A DNA stretch of 11,338 bases, from positions 1 through 11,338 of the forward strand of contig JAEZLY010000013.1 of NCBI GenBank assembly GCA_023414985.1. The letters run 5' to 3'. Shown piece after piece: positions 1 through 7,301 of this stretch. Under the pieces are notes generated by a model, which did no database searches, was not told the DNA's origin, and was given only the letters and a program-made list of their open reading frames with translations. Both the position numbers and the translations under genes were made by a program. Source of the stretch: Bacillota bacterium (GTDB taxonomy: Bacteria > Bacillota > Clostridia > Lachnospirales > Lachnospiraceae). Each line of letters begins with the position of its first letter. The stretch's first letter is position 1.

Positions 1-1322
1 ATGAGGTATGCCTTGGTTATAATATGGAGGAAGCAATGGAAGAGGCTTCCCGCTGTATTCAGTGTAAGAATGCGAAATGTATCACCGGATGTCCGGTTAA
101 TATCGACATCCCGGCATTTATAAAGGAAATCAAGGAAGGTAATCCGGAGGAAGCCTTTAAGGCAATCGGCAAGTATTCGGCACTTCCGGCAGTCTGCGGA
201 AGGGTGTGCCCTCAGGAAACACAATGTGAGGAGAGATGCATCCGCGGTATCAAGGGGGATCCGGTCTCCATAGGAAAGCTGGAGCGGTTTGCAGCTGACT
301 GGGCGAGAGAACATGAAATCAAGCCCGAGCCTCCGAAGGAGAAGAACGGCAGGAAGGTAGCGGTAATCGGCTCCGGCCCGGCAGGTCTTACCTGTGCCGG
401 TGATCTGGCTAAGATGGGCTACGATGTGACGATCTTTGAAGCACTCCATGAGCCGGGCGGTGTATTGGTCTACGGAATTCCTGAATTCAGGTTACCGAAG
501 GAAACCGTTGTAAAAGCAGAAATCGAGAACGTAAAAGCACTGGGAGTCAAAATAGAGACCAATGTAATCATCGGAAAGTCAACCCTGATTGACGAGCTTA
601 TGGAGGATGAAGGCTTTGAAGCCGTATTTATCGGTTCCGGTGCCGGCCTTCCCAAGTTCATGGGTATTCCGGGAGAGAATGCCAATGGTGTATTTTCGGC
701 AAATGAGTATCTTACCCGAAGTAATTTGATGAAGGCCTTTGATTCCAGCTATGACACACCGATTATCGCAGGAAAGAAGGTTGCTGTGGTAGGTGGCGGC
801 AACGTAGCCATGGATGCTGCGAGAACGGCGCTCAGACTCGGTGCTACAGTGTATATCGTTTACAGAAGAGGAGAAACGGAGCTTCCCGCCAGAGTAGAAG
901 AAGTACATCATGCGAAGGAAGAGGGTATCATCTTCAAACTTCTGACCAATCCGAAGGAGATCCTGGTAAATGAGAACGGATGGGTATCAGGAATGCGTTG
1001 TGTGGAGATGGAGCTTGGTGAACCGGATGATAGCGGCAGAAGAAGACCGGTGGAGAAAGCCGGGTCAGAATTCGTACTGGAGCTTGATACGGTAATCATG
1101 TCTCTCGGTACCAGCCCGAATCCTTTGATTTCTTCAACAACAAATGGGTTAGAGACGGACAAGCATAAGTGCATCATCGCGGACGAAGAAACAGGTATGA
1201 CATCAAGGGAAGGTGTGTTTGCCGGAGGCGATGCGGTTACAGGAGCAGCAACAGTGATACTGGCAATGGGAGCAGGTAAGGCTGCGGCGGAAGGAATTGA
1301 CAGGTACCTGAGATCGAAATAA
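1..1322 (+). CDS. gltA: NADPH-dependent glutamate synthase small-chain type flavoprotein (GltA / NfnB), 5' partial
   Basis: The protein belongs to the FAD/NADPH-binding, [4Fe-4S] GltD-like family. Residues below are counted from the ATG at 24. The N-terminus carries two cysteine groups (C11, C14, C19, C23 and C58, C62, C68, C72) that bind Fe-S clusters. An FAD dinucleotide fold GSGPAG lies at 116-121, an NADPH-type fold GGGNVAMDAA at about 257-266, and a C-terminal FAD signature containing GGDAVTGAATV near the end. The frame is open through the left edge: codons 3-23 read EVCLGYN, which fits the usual run into the first Cys cluster. The ATG at 24 is therefore probably internal, and roughly 20-25 residues are missing compared with the family length of about 460. 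In Clostridia, near-identical proteins act either as homotetrameric glutamate synthase or as NfnB of the bifurcating ferredoxin:NADP+ oxidoreductase. The deciding upstream neighbour (nfnA) is outside the window. The gene is followed after 39 nt by the GGDEF-EAL gene. Confidence 0.9.
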   Translation, partial: EVCLGYNMEEAMEEASRCIQCKNAKCITGCPVNIDIPAFIKEIKEGNPEEAFKAIGKYSALPAVCGRVCPQETQCEERCIRGIKGDPVSIGKLERFAADWAREHEIKPEPPKEKNGRKVAVIGSGPAGLTCAGDLAKMGYDVTIFEALHEPGGVLVYGIPEFRLPKETVVKAEIENVKALGVKIETNVIIGKSTLIDELMEDEGFEAVFIGSGAGLPKFMGIPGENANGVFSANEYLTRSNLMKAFDSSYDTPIIAGKKVAVVGGGNVAMDAARTALRLGATVYIVYRRGETELPARVEEVHHAKEEGIIFKLLTNPKEILVNENGWVSGMRCVEMELGEPDDSGRRRPVEKAGSEFVLELDTVIMSLGTSPNPLISSTTNGLETDKHKCIIADEETGMTSREGVFAGGDAVTGAATVILAMGAGKAAAEGIDRYLRSK

Positions 1323-1361
1323 CAAAGGAAAATACGTTGTGGGGAACGTATTGGAGGACTT

Positions 1362-2909
1362 ATGGGATATTTTATGATTGGTCAATCAGCCGGAATTGCT
1401 ATTTTGTCGGCAATAGCAGTTCTAATCGTATTGTTTATCGTTATTGCGATCAGATTAAGAAACTTAAAAAAGGCGAAAAGCCTTGCTGATCAGGAAAATC
1501 AAATCGTGAAGGAACGTAATCAGGAGCTGGAAGAGATTTATAGCTCAGCCATTGCGTCTCTGAATGAGTTGACTGGGAAATATGAGGAGTTAAACAGGAA
1601 CAAGGAAAGCATGAAGAAGCTGGCTTATACCGATTACCTTACGGAGCTGCCGAACCGGACTGCTTTTACAGAAATGCTTGATAACATTATGCTGACGCTG
1701 CGCAGTGAAGAGACAATCGGAATCATGGACATTGATATCGATAATTTTAAGAATATCAATGATTCCTTAGGTCATTCCTATGGAGATGAGCTGCTGATCG
1801 ATGTTACCTATCGGTTGAAGCAGGCAATGGATGAAAACGATTATCTGGCCAGAATCGGCGGAGATGAGTTTGTTGTATTGACTCAGAATCTCAAAGATAC
1901 AGTTACCTATGAAGAAAAAATCAAAAAGATTAAGAATGTGTTCAGCTATCCCTTTATTCTCTCCACGAAGGAATATTTCGTTACGGTGAGTATCGGTGTG
2001 GCTTTTGCACCCAAGGACGGCAAGAGCTCCCAGGCGTTGATCAAGAATGTGGATTCTGCGATGTATGCTGCTAAAGCAAACGGAAAGAATACGCATGTCT
2101 ACTTTGATTATTCCTTCAATCAGAAGCTGACAGAGAAGATTGAGACACAGTCCGAGCTTCGCAAAGCGATTGAGCGAGAGGAATTCATTCTGTTCTATCA
2201 GGCTCAGATGAATCTGGAATCCATGCAGGTGGTGGGCTTTGAGGCATTAATACGCTGGAATCATCCTACCAAGGGACTGGTATTACCCGACGAATTCATT
2301 CATCTGGCGGAAGAGACAGGATTGATTATACCGATCGGTAAATGGGTTCTGAGGACTGCCTGCTATCAGTTGAAGCAGTGGTCTGTCGAATTCCCGAAGA
2401 TTACCATGGCGGTTAATCTATCGGCAAGGCAGTTCAAGGATAGGGATATTGTCAAGATCGTTTATGATATCATTGAAGAAACAGGAGTCAACCCGAGCAA
2501 CTTAGAACTTGAGATTACGGAAAGCATTGCTCTGGATGATATAGAATATACGATATCTACAATACAGGAGCTTCGCAAGATCGGTGTGAATTTCTCCCTC
2601 GATGATTTCGGGACAGGATATTCCTCCATGAATTATCTGAAGCGTCTGCCGGTCAGCAACCTAAAGATAGATAAGAGCTTTCTCAATACAGTAATGGAGG
2701 ATCGCAGCGATCAGAAGATCATCCAGACAATCATTACTCTGGCAAGAAATCTGGATCTGGATGTGATTGCAGAGGGTGTTGAGAACTTCGATCAGGAAGT
2801 ATTCTTAAAGGAAGCTAACTGTGATAAAGCCCAGGGATACCTCTATAGTAAGCCTGTTCCGAAGGAAATGGCTGTTCAGTTTTTAAAGAATAAAGAGTTT
2901 TTACTCTAA
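1362..2909 (+). CDS. membrane-anchored GGDEF-EAL cyclic-di-GMP diguanylate cyclase/phosphodiesterase
   Basis: The 515-residue protein has one N-terminal membrane helix (about 10-32), a charged coiled-coil stretch (about 35-88), a GGDEF domain (about 90-250) and an EAL domain (about 260-510). The GGDEF motif is exact (166-170), and the metal-binding DIDIDNF stretch (about 123-129) is present. The allosteric I-site position, five residues before GGDEF, reads DEND instead of RxxD, so product inhibition is probably absent. The EAL half keeps EAL (294-296), VNLSARQF, ELEITES, DDFGTGYSS (from 414), KIDKSF, AEGVE (E471) and QGY, as expected for an active phosphodiesterase. Both halves may therefore be active, or GGDEF may act as a GTP sensor for EAL. 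There is no recognisable sensor domain beyond the helix and coiled coil. GGAGG at 1353-1357 sets the start at 1362; the Met at 1374 is too far away. It is probably co-transcribed with the genes on both sides. Confidence 0.93.
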   Translation: MGYFMIGQSAGIAILSAIAVLIVLFIVIAIRLRNLKKAKSLADQENQIVKERNQELEEIYSSAIASLNELTGKYEELNRNKESMKKLAYTDYLTELPNRTAFTEMLDNIMLTLRSEETIGIMDIDIDNFKNINDSLGHSYGDELLIDVTYRLKQAMDENDYLARIGGDEFVVLTQNLKDTVTYEEKIKKIKNVFSYPFILSTKEYFVTVSIGVAFAPKDGKSSQALIKNVDSAMYAAKANGKNTHVYFDYSFNQKLTEKIETQSELRKAIEREEFILFYQAQMNLESMQVVGFEALIRWNHPTKGLVLPDEFIHLAEETGLIIPIGKWVLRTACYQLKQWSVEFPKITMAVNLSARQFKDRDIVKIVYDIIEETGVNPSNLELEITESIALDDIEYTISTIQELRKIGVNFSLDDFGTGYSSMNYLKRLPVSNLKIDKSFLNTVMEDRSDQKIIQTIITLARNLDLDVIAEGVENFDQEVFLKEANCDKAQGYLYSKPVPKEMAVQFLKNKEFLL

Positions 2910-2928
2910 ATACAGAAGGAGCTTACAC

Positions 2929-3687
2929 GTGAATAGCAGAAACGGTAGGACAAGCATACAGACGATTTTCATTCTTGTTCAGACAGTACTGTATGTGGGA
3001 TTTCTGGCTTTAGATCTGACTGGCGGTAGTATTCCGGCTTCTGTCGCACTAAAATATACAATCATCATTCTGTGCTTTTGTTATGCGCTCCCTGGCGCTG
3101 ACAAAAGCACTTTTTATCTGCTGCAGTCTGCATTGCTTTTTACACTGGTATCGGATCTGTTTATCCTTATTCTGGACTATTACATTTATGGAGTAATGAC
3201 CTTCATCGTAGCACAGGAGTTATACTGTCTGCGTTTGACGCTGCTTAAGAACAGAAGTAAAGCTGAAGAGGATGCTTCTGTCGATCGCAGGAGGAAGATC
3301 GGACGTGCTTATTTTAGGAGAGTACTGATGCAGGTATTGTCTTCACTCGTCATATACCTGTTATTATACTTGGTTGGTGTAGGGATGGACGAATTATTGA
3401 TTGTAAGTGTATTCTACTTCATCTGCATCCTTACGAATGTGATTTCTGCCATAACTCTGGCATATAGAAAGCCGGAGTCTAAGAGTAACCGGCTTTATGC
3501 TGCCGGAATGCTTTTATTTTTGCTCTGCGATATTAATGTAGGGGTATTCAATCTATCCGGGTTTCTCTCTGTCCCGGAGAATGTTTATACTATTCTTTAT
3601 GCCCTTTCCTCTATCCTGATGTGGACCTTCTATGCTCCGGCCCAAGTTCTGATCGCCATCAGCAGCAGATATGAGAAGAAGCTTTAG
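2929..3687 (+). CDS. polytopic membrane protein, YhhN/lysoplasmalogenase-like
   Basis: The 252-residue protein is strongly hydrophobic, with about seven or eight predicted membrane helices (roughly 11-30, 40-54, 63-82, 85-105, 132-150, 155-178, 188-208, 220-245) and a basic cytoplasmic loop near 107-130. Two internally similar segments, LLFTLVSDLFILILD and LLFLLCDINVGVFN, each place an Asp inside a helix. This resembles the twin-Asp pattern of the YhhN/TMEM86 family, whose characterised members hydrolyse the vinyl-ether bond of lysoplasmalogens. That pattern is my only basis, so the family call is moderate and the substrate unproven. The start is GTG at 2929, supported by AGAAGGAG at 2914-2921 seven nt upstream. 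It lies 19 nt after the GGDEF-EAL gene, so translation and transcription are probably linked. I see no convincing terminator after the stop codon. Confidence 0.72.
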   Translation: MNSRNGRTSIQTIFILVQTVLYVGFLALDLTGGSIPASVALKYTIIILCFCYALPGADKSTFYLLQSALLFTLVSDLFILILDYYIYGVMTFIVAQELYCLRLTLLKNRSKAEEDASVDRRRKIGRAYFRRVLMQVLSSLVIYLLLYLVGVGMDELLIVSVFYFICILTNVISAITLAYRKPESKSNRLYAAGMLLFLLCDINVGVFNLSGFLSVPENVYTILYALSSILMWTFYAPAQVLIAISSRYEKKL

Positions 3688-4173
3688 ATAAATTTGACAA
3701 AAAATCGTAAAAAGATTATGTAAAAATATACCAGTCTTTTCTTGCTATTCTGACAGGATTTTGATACAATAGTTTTATGTCGAAATACAATCCACTGACA
3801 ACGAAGCTCTTATTATTAAGAGGTCTGATTTCATAATTCCATCTCTGTATTTTTCTCCAAGCGTATTCTTTTCAAGGGTTTCATTCCAAAAATATCATTT
3901 TCTGGCGTGCTATCTTTATGCGAATTATCTAAAGTTACATCATCTTTCCTTTTATCATAAACCTTAATAAGTGACGATATAGTATTAATTATAAGCCAAA
4001 TCAAATGCATACAATTCTTTCTTTTATCAGTCCTACTTTCTCTGTTGCGTCTGTAGTTGTTTTATCTTGTCCAATCACCGATCATTAATCATGGTATTCA
4101 TCATTCATTCCCTAATAATAAGCTCATTCTGGGTACATTTTCACCCAATCTAATATAACAAGGAGGATTCATT
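3688..4173. other. AT-rich intergenic region with no convincing gene
   Basis: This gap of 486 nt is clearly more AT-rich than the genes on either side. It holds one good rightward promoter (3742-3770) and a weaker candidate just after the preceding stop codon (TTGACA at 3694-3699, 17 nt, TATGTA at 3717-3722). A 5-bp hairpin (TGGGT 4130-4134 with ACCCA 4143-4147) sits just before the ribosome binding site AGGAGG (4161-4166) of the next gene. Two very short ORFs exist: 3777-3836 on plus (19 codons, no ribosome binding site) and 3831-4010 on minus (59 codons, no clear ribosome binding site). Neither is well enough supported to call a gene. The region could be a long leader of the downstream gene or decayed former coding DNA. 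Confidence 0.6.
3742..3770 (+). promoter_or_regulatory. sigma-A-type promoter with extended -10
   Basis: A -35 TTGCTA (3742-3747) and a -10 TACAAT (3765-3770) are separated by 17 nt, and TGA directly before the -10 gives an extended -10 element. The predicted start is near 3777, about 400 nt before the DUF5688-type gene. It would therefore produce either a long leader or a separate small transcript. No better promoter is visible closer to 4174. Confidence 0.55.
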
Positions 4174-5115
4174 ATGGTTCAAGTGGTAAGAGAAACTACC
4201 TCGGAATACGGTTATTTTGTACAATCGCTTCTGTCTATGGTGGCAAAACATATGGGAAAGGAGTATACTGCCAGTATTTATAAGGTGATGAAGAACAATT
4301 CCCTGGAGCTGGACAGCCTTGTATTACTGAAAGAGGGAAAAAGCTTTGCACCAAATATCTATCTGCAGCCTTATTACGAGGCTTATCAGCAGGGGACCGG
4401 AGTGACTGAACTGGCAGAAAGACTCTGCCGGATTTACGAGGAATGTAGTATTCCTATTGTGCAGGAAGGCTTTAGCTACACCTTTCAGGAAATGAAGCAA
4501 TTTATCGTTTACAGGTTGATCAGCTATGAGCGGAATAAGAAGCTGCTGGAGAAGGTTCCTTATCAGCAGTTTCTGGATCTGGCAATTACTTATCATTGTC
4601 TGGTCCGGGATGACAGGGAGGGGATAGGGACGATCAGGATCACGAATGAGCACATGAACCTGTGGAAGAAAGAATTGAAGGATATTCATGAACTTGCAGC
4701 TGAGAATACGAAGAAACTGTTTCCGGCCGTCATTCACAGCATGGAGGAGATGATTTTCGGTATGCTGTCCGAGGAAGGAGGACTGAATACAGCCGACTCT
4801 CAGCTAATTGACAGGAACAGGCTGAAGCAATCCAATATGTATATCCTAACCAATGAGAAGGGAATCAACGGTGCCTCCTGTATCCTGTATCCGGAGGTAC
4901 TCGAACGATTTGCACAAAGATTCCGATCGGATTTTTATATCTTTCCCAGCAGTATACACGAAGTAATTCTGGTGCCCTCGGTGGATTTCACCAATCAAGA
5001 AAATTATGCTGCCATGGTTCAGGAAATTAATGCGACCCAGGTTGCTCCGGAGGAGATCCTATCCGATCATATCTATTTTTATGCTGGTCAGAAGGGGCTT
5101 CTGTTGCTTAAATAA
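4174..5115 (+). CDS. DUF5688-type protein of unknown function
   Basis: This 313-residue soluble protein has no signal peptide or membrane helix. The C-terminal half carries a recognisable block, with YILTNEKGINGASCILYPE at about 223-241 followed by FYIFPSSIHEVILVP ending near 268. I associate this block with DUF5688, which is common and often multicopy in Lachnospiraceae; the assignment is from memory of the family pattern. The same 'Asn-Gly-Ala ... Leu-Tyr ... Pro-Ser-Ser-Ile-His-Glu' layout also recalls DUF1444-type proteins. No catalytic motif is evident and no function is known to me. The start at 4174 is set by AGGAGG at 4161-4166 with a 7-nt spacer. The gene stands alone: a 486-nt gap precedes it, and the chitinase downstream has its own promoter. 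Confidence 0.8.
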   Translation: MVQVVRETTSEYGYFVQSLLSMVAKHMGKEYTASIYKVMKNNSLELDSLVLLKEGKSFAPNIYLQPYYEAYQQGTGVTELAERLCRIYEECSIPIVQEGFSYTFQEMKQFIVYRLISYERNKKLLEKVPYQQFLDLAITYHCLVRDDREGIGTIRITNEHMNLWKKELKDIHELAAENTKKLFPAVIHSMEEMIFGMLSEEGGLNTADSQLIDRNRLKQSNMYILTNEKGINGASCILYPEVLERFAQRFRSDFYIFPSSIHEVILVPSVDFTNQENYAAMVQEINATQVAPEEILSDHIYFYAGQKGLLLLK

Positions 5116-5161
5116 TACCATAATCCCACAGTATTGCCATCGTTTCCCAGGGCCTGTTTGG

Positions 5162-5190
5162 TTGACATAATGCACTGCTATTGGTAGCAT
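5162..5190 (+). promoter_or_regulatory. promoter of the chitinase gene
   Basis: A perfect -35 TTGACA (5162-5167) is followed after 17 nt by TAGCAT (5185-5190), preceded by TGG, which forms an extended -10. Transcription would start near 5197 and leave a leader of about 70 nt before the ATG at 5267. I see no obvious operator or catabolite-repression (cre) box overlapping it. Confidence 0.65.
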
Positions 5191-5266
5191 TGTATTAGGA
5201 GTATTGTATAGAATCAACAATACTTTCTGCATACAACCACACTTACGAACGAAGGAGAGGCATACT

Positions 5267-6928
5267 ATGGAAAGATTACGAAAAAGGATTTTCAAGGTAA
5301 GAAAATGGCTTGTATTTCTCTTGGTTTTGGCAATAGCCGCCAATGGGGCAATGACCACAACAGTATTTGCTAGATCAAGTAAAGGAGATAAAGCAGCTCC
5401 CTCCGCACCGCAGAATCTGAATGCAGCCTCAGTAACGGATACTTCGATTTCTCTTTCCTGGAATGCTTCCACGGATAATGTTAAGGTTACATATTATGAA
5501 GTCTACAAAAATAACATCCTGACAGGGACTTCAACGATTAATACATATCAGGCAGCCGGACTGAATTCCGGTACCACCTACAGCTTTTATGTCATCGCAA
5601 AGGATGCGGCAAATAACAGCTCCTTAAAGAGCAACACACTTACTGTGACGACCGGAACACCCGCGCCGACAGCAACACCGGTACCGACCGCTACGCCGGT
5701 ACCGACAGCGACTCCAGCACCCACTGCTACTCCCACACCGACGGCAGCACCAGCTCCGACAGCTACTCCGGTACCAACAGCGACTCCAGCACCCACTGCT
5801 ACACCGGTACCGACAGCAACTCCGGCACCCACCGCTACACCAGCACCTACCGCTACACCTGCTCCGACTACCCCTTCTACTAAGGTGATTGGCTACTATG
5901 CAGCCTGGGCAGCGTATTCCGGCTATACTCCCGATAAAATCAATGCATCAAAGCTGACACATATCAATTATACTTTTGCCAATATCGGAAGCGACCTAAA
6001 GATCGCTCTGGGATATCCGGATGTGGATCCCTCCAATCTGGCAAAGCTCAATGCTTTAAAGCAGACGAATCCCAACTTAAAGATCTTAATTGCCGTAGGC
6101 GGCTGGTCCTGGTCCGCAAGATTTTCTGATGCTGCCCTGACCGATGCTTCCAGAACTGCTTTCGCTGACAGTTGCGTAGCATTTCTTGTGAAATACGGTT
6201 TGGACGGTGTTGATATTGACTGGGAGTACCCGGTCAGCGGAGGTTTATCAACCAATACAAGGAGACCGGAAGATAAGACCAATTTTACTCTTTTGATGCA
6301 GAAGCTCAGAGAAAAGCTCGATGCACAGGGGGCAATTGATGGAAAGCAGTACCTCTTAAGCTTCGCGGGAGCAGCAGGAAGCTGGTATTTAAATAATATT
6401 GAATTAAGTAAGCTGCAGCAATATGTAGATTATGTTAATCTGATGACCTATGATCTTCACGGTTCCTGGGATCAATATACTGATTTTAACGCACCGCTTT
6501 ATAATAACAGCGATCCGTCCCCGCAGTATAAAGACAGTGTAGACCAGTCTGTCAGAACCTGGCTTTCGGCAGGCTTCCCGGCAGATAAGCTGATCATGGG
6601 GGTACCCTTTTACGGATATATCTTCAAGGCGGTTGCGAATGTTAATTACGGATTATATCAGACCTATTCCGGGGCACAGTCCATCAATTATTCAAATATT
6701 GTAGCAAATTATCTGAATGCACCGGGTTATGTCCGTTATTTCCATTCAGAATCCAAGGTTCCGTGGCTGTTTAACGGTTCTACCTTCATTACATACGAGG
6801 ATGAGGAATCCATGGGATTAAAGGCAGCATATATTAAGACAAAAGGTCTTGGCGGAGCGATGATCTGGGAGCTTAGCCAGGATCCTAACCAAGTACTTTT
6901 AGGGGCTCTATATAACGGATTGAAGTAA
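5267..6928 (+). CDS. secreted GH18 chitinase with FN3 domain and Thr/Pro-rich linker
   Basis: The 553-residue extracellular enzyme is predicted to cleave beta-1,4 links in chitin. Order of parts: Sec signal peptide (1-35: a basic start, a hydrophobic core, then VFA before the cut), fibronectin type III domain (about 45-128), a linker of twelve six-residue PxPTAT-like units (about 132-203), and a GH18 catalytic barrel (about 206-553). The catalytic signature DGVDIDWE lies at 313-320 with Glu320 as proton donor. The substrate-site MTYD (393-396) and the late-barrel Trp534 are present, and the SxGG motif reads AVGG (276-279). The region between the barrel strands near 450-515 suggests the ChiA-type insertion subdomain. 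No carbohydrate-binding module or surface anchor is seen, so the enzyme is probably released. The start is placed at ATG 5267, behind AAGGAG (5252-5257). The longer reading from TTG 5204 lies in the leader and would add 21 residues before the signal peptide. Confidence 0.93.
   Translation: MERLRKRIFKVRKWLVFLLVLAIAANGAMTTTVFARSSKGDKAAPSAPQNLNAASVTDTSISLSWNASTDNVKVTYYEVYKNNILTGTSTINTYQAAGLNSGTTYSFYVIAKDAANNSSLKSNTLTVTTGTPAPTATPVPTATPVPTATPAPTATPTPTAAPAPTATPVPTATPAPTATPVPTATPAPTATPAPTATPAPTTPSTKVIGYYAAWAAYSGYTPDKINASKLTHINYTFANIGSDLKIALGYPDVDPSNLAKLNALKQTNPNLKILIAVGGWSWSARFSDAALTDASRTAFADSCVAFLVKYGLDGVDIDWEYPVSGGLSTNTRRPEDKTNFTLLMQKLREKLDAQGAIDGKQYLLSFAGAAGSWYLNNIELSKLQQYVDYVNLMTYDLHGSWDQYTDFNAPLYNNSDPSPQYKDSVDQSVRTWLSAGFPADKLIMGVPFYGYIFKAVANVNYGLYQTYSGAQSINYSNIVANYLNAPGYVRYFHSESKVPWLFNGSTFITYEDEESMGLKAAYIKTKGLGGAMIWELSQDPNQVLLGALYNGLK
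5660..5875 (+). repeat. twelve 18-bp tandem units encoding the chitinase Thr/Pro linker
   Basis: Twelve imperfect 18-bp units encode PAPTAT, PVPTAT or close variants; one reads PTPTAA and the last PAPTTP. The units differ at third codon positions yet keep the peptide, which suggests selection for the linker. The array separates the FN3 and GH18 domains as a flexible extended spacer. Unit number could vary between strains by slippage or recombination without shifting the frame. Confidence 0.9.
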
Positions 6929-6951
6929 CATAGTTTTCAAAATAAGAATAC

Positions 6952-6998
6952 CGGGGCTGTTTCAAAATACTAGTAAGGTGAATTTTGAAACAGCCCCG
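6952..6998 (+). terminator. perfect 17-bp hairpin after the chitinase gene
   Basis: CGGGGCTGTTTCAAAAT (6952-6968) is exactly complementary to 6982-6998, with a 13-nt loop. It begins 24 nt after the chitinase stop codon. The tail is only ATTTATG, not a clean T-run, so it may act as a terminator, an mRNA 3' stabiliser, or both. The arm sequence GGCTGTTTCAAAA also resembles the inverted-repeat ends of some insertion sequences. Confidence 0.65.
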
Positions 6999-7132
6999 AT
7001 TTATGTCATAACAACTGTTTAGGAATATTAAAAATATGGAAATTTATATATAAAATTTGGTAATGATTCATCCTTCATACAGAATAACTAACAATTTTTA
7101 TGAGAATTTTATATGATTATACATTTTTTCTG

Positions 7133-7161
7133 TTTCAATATTTTTTACAATGTGTTATAAT
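7133..7161 (+). promoter_or_regulatory. distal promoter P1 of the PFOR gene
   Basis: A consensus TATAAT (7156-7161) preceded by TGT forms an extended -10. TTTCAA (7133-7138), 17 nt upstream, is a weak -35, as extended -10 promoters allow. The predicted start is near 7168, giving a structured leader of about 180 nt. Confidence 0.6.
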
Positions 7162-7164
7162 AAT

Positions 7165-7214
7165 GAATCGAGCAATAAAATCATATATTGATTCTCATCG
7201 ATTTGGTTCGATTC
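7165..7214 (+). repeat. inverted repeat at the start of the P1 leader
   Basis: GAATCGA (7165-7171) is complementary to TCGATTC (7208-7214). A G-U pair and a C-G pair can extend the inner end (7172/7207, 7173/7206). It would fold at the very 5' end of the P1 transcript. An alternative inner pairing, CAATA 7173-7177 with TATTG 7186-7190, is also possible. Confidence 0.4.
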
Positions 7215-7229
7215 GTGGTATAAGTACCC

Positions 7230-7301
7230 CACGCACAAGCTGAATATTTCATGTGTATTTACATGATATAATACGATCCTAGGATATTCATTTTGTGCGT
7301 G
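7230..7301 (+). promoter_or_regulatory. 18-bp near-perfect dyad enclosing promoter P2
   Basis: CACGCACAA (7230-7238) pairs with TTGTGCGTG (7293-7301) and GAATAT (7242-7247) with ATATTC (7284-7289) in one register. The three positions between them give one G-U pair, one mismatch and one T-A pair. The dyad is centred beside the P2 -10 element. Inside it are a smaller dyad, TCATGT (7249-7254) with ACATGA (7261-7266), and the palindrome ATCCTAGGAT (7276-7285), which covers the predicted P2 start. It could be a leader RNA fold from P1, paired operator half-sites around P2, or both. Confidence 0.6.
7264..7272 (+). promoter_or_regulatory. proximal promoter P2 of the PFOR gene (extended -10)
   Basis: TGATATAAT combines a TG extension with a consensus TATAAT (7267-7272). 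The -35 position (ATATTT, 7244-7249) is poor. The predicted start is near 7279, about 70 nt before the PFOR start codon. Confidence 0.55.

Noticed and set aside
5113..5136. AATAC/GTATT pairing as a terminator for the DUF5688-type gene.
   Set aside because: Only 5 A/T-rich base pairs with a 12-nt loop and no T-run.
5204..5266. Upstream TTG start for the chitinase.
   Set aside because: It sits in the leader without a good ribosome binding site and would put 21 residues before a normal signal peptide; ATG 5267 has AAGGAG correctly spaced.
5587..5832. Minus-strand frame with a GVAVGTGVAVGA-like repeat.
   Set aside because: It is the antisense shadow of the chitinase Thr/Pro linker repeats, with no ribosome binding site.
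5660..5875. Regular 18-bp periodicity, considered as a CRISPR-like or other non-coding array.
   Set aside because: The units are in frame, contiguous without spacers, and encode a linker typical of secreted glycoside hydrolases.
7230..7240. CACGCACAAG resembles the 5' end of the GEMM-I cyclic-di-GMP riboswitch.
   Set aside because: The rest of the aptamer (GGGCAAACC, GGGACGCAAAGC, tetraloop-receptor pairing) is absent; the bases are explained by the local dyad.
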